A stretch of DNA of 64,000 bases from contig NZ_JAHBAY010000005.1 in NCBI RefSeq assembly GCF_018499875.1, positions 248,001-312,000 on the forward strand, written 5' to 3'. Positions within the stretch are counted from its first letter, which is position 1, and every line of letters starts with the position of its first letter. The notes beneath the pieces are model-generated. The model was not told where the DNA came from and did not search any database. It saw nothing but the letters and a program-made list of their open reading frames with translations. Of the stretch, positions 49,760 to 58,700 are shown one piece after another. This stretch comes from Kineosporia corallincola (GTDB taxonomy: Bacteria; Actinomycetota; Actinomycetes; Actinomycetales; Kineosporiaceae). A program made the position numbers and the translations under genes.

Positions 49760-52700
49760 TCACCACTCGACGTCGGTGTCGTTCCACTCGTGCAGCAGAC
49801 GATTTCGCTCGGCCTCGGACAGCAGGGCCGGTTGCGCCGGCCCGTCCGGGTCGGCGGCCATGGCCTCCAGCACGGTGCGGTACATCGCGGCGATCTGCTC
49901 GGCGCCCGCCCGGCCGACGGCGTGGTCCATCATCCGCAGGGTCAGCTGACCCGGCTGGTTGTTCACCGACATCAGGAACTCGTTGGCGCTGTCCGAGGAG
50001 CCACCGCGCACGTCCACCCGGCCACCGTCCACCTGGTGGAAGTCGGTGTAGTTGAACATGACGTGCAGCAGTTTGCGGCCCCCGGCCATCCGCTGGATCT
50101 CCGGCATCGGGAAGTGCCGGTGCCCCCAGATCGCGGCCTCGGTGTCGAACGTCTGCCGCACCAGGTCGCGCCAGGTCGCGGCGCTCCGGTCGTGCGGGAA
50201 CGGCAGGGTGTTCAGGAACATACCGTAAACCCGCTCGGAACCCTCGGTCTCGGGACGTCCACTACTCACCAGGCCGGTGTGGAAAGCGGGCTCCCCGGTC
50301 AGCTGACTGAGCACCTTCAGGTGGGCGGCCAGCAGCACGCTCTTGAACGACGCATCGGCGCTGCGCCCGAGATCCCGCAGAGCGGGCTCGAGGTCGCGGA
50401 AGCCGACCCGCACCCTGAACCGCTCCGGCACCCCGCCACGGCGCTCGCCCCAGCCCTCCGGCAGCACGAACCCGCGGTGCCGGGTCACCACGTCCTGCCA
50501 GAAGGCCCGGTCGCCGTCGTCGGCCAGCGCCGCGCGCTCAGCCGCCACGAACTCGGCGTACCGCGAAACCGGCTTCTCCCAGTCAGGTTCCGGATCACCG
50601 GCGACGTACGCGCGGTACAGGTCCAGCACCTCCATCAGCAGGTTGTGCTGGCTCCAGCCCTCGGTGACGGCGTGGCAGTGGGTGAAGGCCAGCCGCCAAG
50701 AGCCGTCGTCGAGCACCAGCGCACCGATCCGCAGCAGCGGCGGGGCGGCGAGGTCGAACGGTGCCGCTCTCTCAGCCGCCAGCCACTCGCGCACGGCCTC
50801 CTCCTCGTCGCGACCGCGCAGGTCGGCCACCCGCACCGGCAGCTCGGCGCTCTCGTGCACCAGCTGGAGCGGCTCGGAGAACTCGTCCAGATGGATGGAG
50901 GTGCGCAGCATCTCGTGCCGGGCCACCACGGTCGCGGCGGCCCGGCGCAGGGCACCGGCCTGGAACCCGGCATCGTCACGGATGCGGAAGGTGGACGCGT
51001 TGACGTACCGGTTCTGCGCGTCGTCCCCGAGCATCTCGACGATCATGCCGAGCTGCACCTGCGCCAGCGGGAAGGCGTCGGTGACGCCGGCGGGCAGCCG
51101 GTCCCGGTCACCCGCCCCGATCATCGAGAACGCCTCCACCCCGGTGGTCTCCGCCGTCGTCGACGAGGGGACGACGCGGGCCAGGGCCCGCACGGTGCGG
51201 TGCTGGAACACGTCCTTGACCTGCACCGGCAGACCGGCCGCACGCAGCGCACCGACGAGGGCGATCGCCCGGATCGAGTGCCCGCCCACGGCGAAGAAGC
51301 TGTCTTCCACGCTCACCCGGTCCAGTTCCAGCACCTCGCACCAGATCCGGGCGATCAGCTCCTCCCGTGCTCCCACCGGAGCCACGAGAACCGCTGTCTC
51401 CGCGACGTCCCCGACCGGCGGCAACGCCGTCCGGTCGATCTTGCCGTTACGGTTGAGCGGCATCGCCTCCAGCCGCACGAACACCGACGGCACCAGGTAC
51501 TCCGGCAGCCGCTCCCGGCAGAACTCCTCGACGTCCGGGGCGTCACCGGTGACGTAGCAGACCAGCCGGGCGTCCGCGCCCTCGCCGTCCACCACCGCCA
51601 CGGCCTCTCCCACGCCCGGACAGTCCCGGGCCACAGCGGCGACCTCACCCAGCTCGATCCGGTAGCCCCGGATCTTCACCTGGTCGTCCATCCGCCCCAG
51701 GAAGTCCACCACCACAGGACTTTCCGAACCCGAAGGGTCGCCCGGAACCGGGTCCCGCCGCACCCACCGCGCGCGGTCGCCGGTGCGGTACATCCGCGCG
51801 CCACCACCCGCGAACGGGTCGGGCAGAAAACGTTCCGCGCTCGCCCCGGGCCGGCCCACGTAGCCGCGGGCCACGCCCTCACCACCGACGAACAGCTCGC
51901 CCGGAACACCCGCCGCGACCGGTTCCAGATCGGCGTCGAGCAGGTACATCCGCACCCCGGGCAGCGACCGGCCGATCGGCACGACGCCCTCACCCGGAGA
52001 CCCGGAGACCGGAAGAACGCAGGCTCCGACCGAGGTCTCGGTCGGCCCGTACTCGTTCACCAGCCGGCCGTCACCCAGCAGCCCGCGCCAGCGCTCCGCG
52101 AGGGCCCCCGGCAGCGCCTCGCCGGCCACCACGATCACGCCGGACAGGCCGGCCAGGACGTCGTCCTCCAGTTGCCGGCCAAGCACCTCCAGGTGCCCGG
52201 GCGTCAGCTTCAGGAAGCTGAAGGACTCACTGCCGGAACGGTTCAGCGAGGAGACCAGGGCATCGCCGAGGCCGGACAGGTCGACCGACTCCGGCACCAC
52301 GTGCACCGGCTGCCCGGCCACCAGCGAGGCCCAGACGTTCGGCACCACCAGATCGAACGCGACCGACGAGAACAGCGCCGAGCCACCCGTCCCGCGCAGG
52401 GCCAGTCGCGCGACCGCCCAGGACACGTGGTTCGCCAGCCCGCGGTGCGAAACCGCGACTCCCTTGGGCCTTCCGGTCGATCCCGAGGTGAAGATGACAT
52501 AGGCCAGCTCGTCCGGATCGACGTCGACGGCGGCACGGACGGGCGGGCACCCGGCGATCCCGGCGGCGTCCGCACCGTCGAGAACCACCACCCGGCAGCC
52601 CGTACCACCCGAACCGTCCGGGCCTACGAACCGGTCCGCCAGCGACGCCTGTGTCAGCACCGTCCCGGCGCCGGCGGCGGTGAGCATGTACGACACCCGG

Positions 52701-55700
52701 TCCGCCGGGAAGGCCTGATCCAGCGGGACGAACGCCGCCCCGGCCCTCCACACCGCCAGCAGCGAGGCGATCAGGTCGGGCCCCCGCTCCAGCAGCACCC
52801 CGACCACCGAACCGCGCCCCACACCGTTCGCGGCCAGGAAGCCCGCGATCCGTGCGGCCCGCACCTCCAGATCGCCGAAGCCGAGCGCGGAACCCCCGCA
52901 CCACACCGCGGGCAGGCCGGGCATCCGGGCGGCGACGACCCCGACGGCGGTGGGCACGTTCACCGCCGCCGCCGGCAACGGCGGCACCCCCTCGCCGTGC
53001 CGGACGTCCACCGCGAGACCGGGCACCGCCACACGTCCCGAAAGCCCTTCCCGAACCAGTGATTCCAGAGCCGACCGATAGGCGCCACCGAGCCGGGCGG
53101 CCGCGTCCGGGGAGAGCACGGCGGTGTCGACGGTGAGCAGGATCTCGCTGCCCCGGGCCGCCACCGCCAGGGCGAACTCCGTGGCTCCCTCCCCCAGGCC
53201 GGAACCGGCGTCCACCACGTCGGTGCCGTCGGGCGCCGAGCGGTCCAGGTCGAGGTAGCTGAACCGGGCGTCCAGAAGCCTTCCCTCACCGGCCATCCGC
53301 TGGATCTCGGGCATCGGGAACCGGCGGTGCGGCCAGATCTCCGCCTCGGTGCCGAAGGTCCGCCGGATCAGCCCGCCCCAGGTCCCGGGTTCCCGGACGT
53401 GCGGGAAGGGCAGGGTGTTCAGGTACATGCCGTAGACCTTCTCCGAGCCCAGCACCTCGGGCCGGCCGCTGCACACCAGACCGGTGTGGAAGGCGGCCCG
53501 GTCGGTGAGCCGGCCGAGCACCGCGAGGTGGGCGGCCAGCAGCACGCTCTTCAGCGAGGCGTCGGCCTCGCCGGCCAGGGCCTCCAGGCGCGGGCGCAGG
53601 TCGTCGAGCGGGACCCGCACCAGGTGCGTCCCGGCCGGGCCGCCCCAGCCCGGGGGCAGCACGAACCGCTCGTGGCCGGAGACCACACCGGCCCAGAACT
53701 CCCGGTCACCGTCGTCGTTCAGCGAATCACGTTCCGCCGCGACGAAATCCGCGTACCGCACGGCGGGAAGCTCGCGCGGCGGCGGGCGTTCGCCGGCCCG
53801 CTCGTGCAGATACCCTTCGACCAGCTCCATCAGCAGGGCGCGATGGCTCCAGCCCTCGGTGATCGGGTGGCACACGCTGACCGACATCCACCAGCACTCG
53901 TCGCTCTCGACGTGCGCGGTGATCCGCATCAGCGGCGCCTGCCCGAGGTCGAACAGGGTGGCGCGTTCCCGGGCGGTGAACCGGGCCAGGTCGTCGCCTA
54001 CCCCGGCCGGGTCGAGGTCACGCAGGTCACGCACCTGCACCGGCATCGCCGCGCCGGCGTGCACCAGCTGCATCGGCACCGAGTACCGGTCGAGATCGAA
54101 GGAGGTGCGCAGCATCTCGTGCCGTTCCAGCACGGCGTCCGCCGCCCGGCGCAGGGCCTCCACCCGGAACGGCCGGCCGTCCCGCACCCGGAACGACGCG
54201 GTGTTGTGATAGCGGTTGCGGGTCTCGTCGGCCAGCATCTCGACCAGCATGCCGAGTTGCACCTGCGCCAGCGGGTAGGCGTCGGTCAGGCCGCCGGGCA
54301 GCAGGGCCCGGTCGTCGTCGCCGATCAGCGAGAACGGCTCCACACCGGGGTTCTCGGTGACCGGAGCGCCCGGGGCCAGGGTGGCCGCCAGGGCCCGCAC
54401 CGTGCGCTGCTCGAACACGTCCTTCACCTGGGCCGGCAGACCGGCCGCCCGCAGCGCGCCGACCAGGGCGATGGCCCGGATCGAGTGGCCGCCCACGGCG
54501 AAGAAGCTGTCGTCCACGCTCACCCGGTCCAGTTCCAGCACCTGGCACCAGATCCGGGCGATCAGTTCCTCCTGGGGCCCTTCGGGCGCCACGAAAGCCC
54601 GCGCGGACTCCCCGGCTCCGCCGACCGGGGGCAGGGCCGTGCGGTCCACCTTGCCGTTGCGGTTCAGCGGCAGGGTCTCCAGCCGCACGAACACCGCGGG
54701 CACCAGGTACTCCGGCAGCCGCTCCCGGCAGTACGCCCCGGCGTCCGTGGCGTCACCGGTGACGTAGCAGACCAGCCGGGCGTCCGAACCCTCACCGTCG
54801 ACCACCACCACGGCCTCGTCCACCCCGGGGCAGTCCCGCACCACGGCCGCGACCTCGCCCGGCTCGATCCGGTAGCCGCGCACCTTGACCTGGTCGTCCA
54901 CCCGGCCGAGGAAGTCGGCGACGCCGGCCGTCGCCAGCCGGGACGGATCACCGCCCACCGGGGGCCGTTCCACCCAGCGCACCCGGTCACCGGTGCGGTA
55001 CATCCGCGCGCCGCCACCGGCGAACGGGTCGGGCAGGAAGCGCTCGGCGGTGAGCGCGGCCCGGCCGACGTAGCCCCGCGCCACGCCGACGCCGCCGACG
55101 TACAGCTCACCGGGCACCCCGGTCGTCACCGGCGCGAGACCGGCGTCCAGCACGTACATCCGGGTGCCGGGCAGCGGACGGCCGATCGGCACCACGCCCT
55201 CTCCCTGCGGCCCGGACACCGGCAGCACGCAGGCCCCCACCGAGGTCTCGGTCGGCCCGTACTCGTTCACCAGCCGGCCGTCACCCAGCAGGCCACGCCA
55301 GCGCTCCGCGAGGGCCCCCGGCAGCGCCTCACCGGCCACCACCACGACCCCGGCCAGACCGGCCAGGACGCCGTCCTCCAGCTGACGGCCGAGCACCTCC
55401 AGGTGCCCGGGCGTCAGTTTCAGGAAGCTGAACCCGGACGACCTCGCCGTCCTCAGGGAATTCACCAGGGCGGCACCGAGTTCGGACAGGTCCACCGACT
55501 CGGGCACCACGTGCACGGGCTGCCCGGTGGTCAGCGGCGCCCAGACGTTCGGCACCACCAGATCGAAGGCGACCGACGAGAACAGCGCCGAGCCACCGGT
55601 GCCGCGCATCGCCAGTTCGGCGGCCGCCCAGGCCACGTGGTTCGCCAGGCCGCGGTGCGAAACCGCGACCCCCTTGGGGGTTCCGGTCGAGCCCGAGGTG

Positions 55701-58700
55701 AAGATGACGTAGGCCAGCTCGTCCGGGTCGAGATCGACGGCGACGTGATCCGTTGCGCAGGAGGACATCTCGTCACCGTCGACCAGAGCGACCGGCACCT
55801 CGTGGAACCGCCCGGCCAGGGAGGTCCGGGTGAGCACCGTCCGCGCCCCGGCAGCTGACAACATGAGAGCCGTCCGGTCGTCCGGGAAGGCCTGGTCCAG
55901 CGGCACGAAGGCGGCCCCGGCGCGCCAGACCCCGAGCAGCGCGGCGATCAGGTCGGGCCCCCGCTCCAGCAGCACCCCGACCACATCGCCACGAACGACC
56001 CCCTGCGCCGCCAGGAGATTCGCGATCCGTGACGCCCGGGCGTCCAGCCCGGCGAAGTCCAGGGCCTGGTCACCACAGCGCACCGCGACGGCCCGGGGCC
56101 GCCGCGCGGCCGTGGCCGCGAACGCCGCGGGAACGCAGACCGCGGCACCGGCCAGCGGCGGCACGCCGGTGCCCCAGTCCGTGGCCCGCACCGGCACGCC
56201 GACCAGGCCGTCGGGGCCCTCGGTCACCAGAGCCTCCAGCACGCCGCGATAGAGGTCACCGAGGGCGGCCAGCCGGGCCGCCTCGACGTACCGGGCCTGC
56301 GCGGTGAGCACGAGGAACCCGGCGCGGGTCGAGACCCCGAGCGGGAACTCGGTGGGGCTGTCGTCGATGGTGGCGGCGTAGTCGATCACCTCGGTGTCGA
56401 CCTGGCGGAAGTCCTGGTAGCTGAACCGGACGTCGAGCATGCGCCGGCCACCGTTGAACTCGCGCTGCATGACGCCCATCGGGAACCGCCGGTGCGGCCA
56501 CAGCCCCAGCTCGGTGGCGAACACCTGCCGCAGCAGGTCGTCCCAGGTGCGGGCGGCGTCACGGCGGAACGGGAAGGGCAGCGGGTTGAGATACACCCCG
56601 GCCACCCGCTCGGCGCCCCGGGCCTCCGGGCGGGCGTTGGTCACCAGCCCGGAGCAGAAGGCGTCCTCGTCGGTGATCCGGCTCATCACGGCCAGGTGTG
56701 CCGACAGCATCACGGTTTTCAGCGACACCCCGGTACGGGCGGCGATCCGGCGCAGCTCCGGTTCCAGGTCACGGTAGGGCACCCAGGTACGGTTCACCCC
56801 GGCGGCATCGGGCGAACCGGCCCACGCGGCGGGCAGGTTCAGCCGCTCGTGGTTCGCGACCACGTCCTCCCAGTAGGCCCGGTCGTCCTCGCCCCCCAGC
56901 GACTCCAGCTCGGCGGCGACGAAGTCGGCGTAGCGCACGGCCGCGGCCTCCGGCTCGGTGACCGGCTCCCCGTCGCGCACCTGCCGGTAGACCGAGACCA
57001 GCTCCATCAGCAGCGAATGATGGCTCCAGCCCTCAAGAACCGCGTGGCACTCGGTGAGGGTCAGCCACCAGCCGCCCTCCCCGGGCGTCTCGTGCGCGAA
57101 GAACCGCACCAGTGGCGGCTTCGTCAGGTCGAACAGCACGGCCCGCTCCCGGGCCATGAAGGCACGCAGCGTGCTCTCCCGCTCCGGCCGGTCCTGGGCG
57201 GGCAGGGTCTGCCGCCCCACCTGGGCCTGCGCCGTGGCGTGCACCAGCTGCATCGGCACCGAGTAGCGGTCGAGTTCGAAGGACGTGCGCAGGATCTCGT
57301 GCCGCTCCAGCACGTGCTCCACCGCCGCGCGGAAGGCGTCCCAGGAGAAGTCCTGGTCGTCGAGGATCCGGAAGCAGGTGGAGTTGTGATATACCCGGCG
57401 GCCGGTGTCGGCGAGCATCTCGACCACCATGCCGAGCTGCACCTGCGCCAGCGGGTAGGCGTCGGTCAGGCCGTCCGGCAGCAGGGCCCGGTCCTCCGCA
57501 CCGATCAGCGCGAACCGCTCGACGGCCGCGCCCGGGGCGGAACCGGCCGTCCCGCCGAGGAACTCGGCCAGACGGGCTACCGACCCGTGCTCGAACACGT
57601 CCCGCACGCTCACCGTGACGCCGCTCTCGCGCAGCGCGCCGACCAGGGCGACGGCGGCGATCGAGTCGCCGCCGAGCTCGAAGAACCCGTCGTCCACGCC
57701 GACCCGGTCCACGCCCAGCACCGTCAGCCAGGCCCCGGCGATCCGCTCCTCTAGCGCGGTGCGGGGCGCCACGTACTCCTGGGCGGCCGCGAGCGCGGCG
57801 CGGCCGGGGGCGGGCAGCGCGGCCCTGTCGACCTTGCCGTTGGTGGTCAGCGGGATCCGGCCGAGGGGCACGAACGCGCTGGGCACCATGTAGGACGGCA
57901 GCTGCCGGGCCAGCAGGGTGCGCAGGTCGCCCGGGTCGGGGGCGGTGCCGTCGGTGGGCACGACGTAGGCGACGATGCGCAGTTCGCCGGGGGTGTCCTC
58001 GCGCACCAGCACCACCGCGTCGCGCACCGTGGGATGGGTGACCAGCACGGAGCGGATCTCGCCGGGCTCGATCCGGAATCCGCGCACCTTGACCTGGTCG
58101 TCGGAGCGGCCGAGGAACTCCAGGCGGCCGTCCGGGCGGCGGCGGGCCAGGTCGCCGGAGCGGTAGAGCCGGGCGCCGCACGGGCCGAACGGGTCGGGCA
58201 CGAAGCGCTGCGCGGTCAGGTCCGGCCGGCCCAGGTAGCCGCGGGCGACGCCGGGCCCGGACACGTGGATCTCGCCCGGCACCCCGAGCGGGACCAGCTG
58301 ACCGGCGGCGTCGAGCAGGTAGACGCCGGTGTCGTCGAGGGGGTGGCCGATCGGGTTGCCGGCCTCGGGGGCCAGGTCCGAGCCGGTCACCCGGTGATAG
58401 GTGGTGTGCACGGTGGTCTCGGTGATGCCGTACATGTTGACCAGCTCGGTGCGGTCCAGGCCGCGCCGGGCCACCCAGGGGGCCAGGTCGGGCACGGTCA
58501 GTTTCTCGCCGCCGAAGATGACTACGCGCAGGGCGAGTTCGTCGATGCGGGGGTCGCCGGCGGCGGCCAGGTCGACGAGACCGCGGAAGGCGGAGGGGGT
58601 CTGGTTGAGCACGGTGACCCGGTGGCGCAGCAGCAGGGCGAGGAAGTCCTCGGGGGAACGCCGCTCCTCGTGGGTGACCACGACCAGGGTGCCGCCCCAG

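Noticed and set aside
49721-53062. A 1113-codon open frame on the plus strand opposite the NRPS gene
   Set aside because: It is antisense to clear NRPS domains, has His/Gln/Arg-rich low-complexity content and no known domain; such frames arise from the third-position GC bias.
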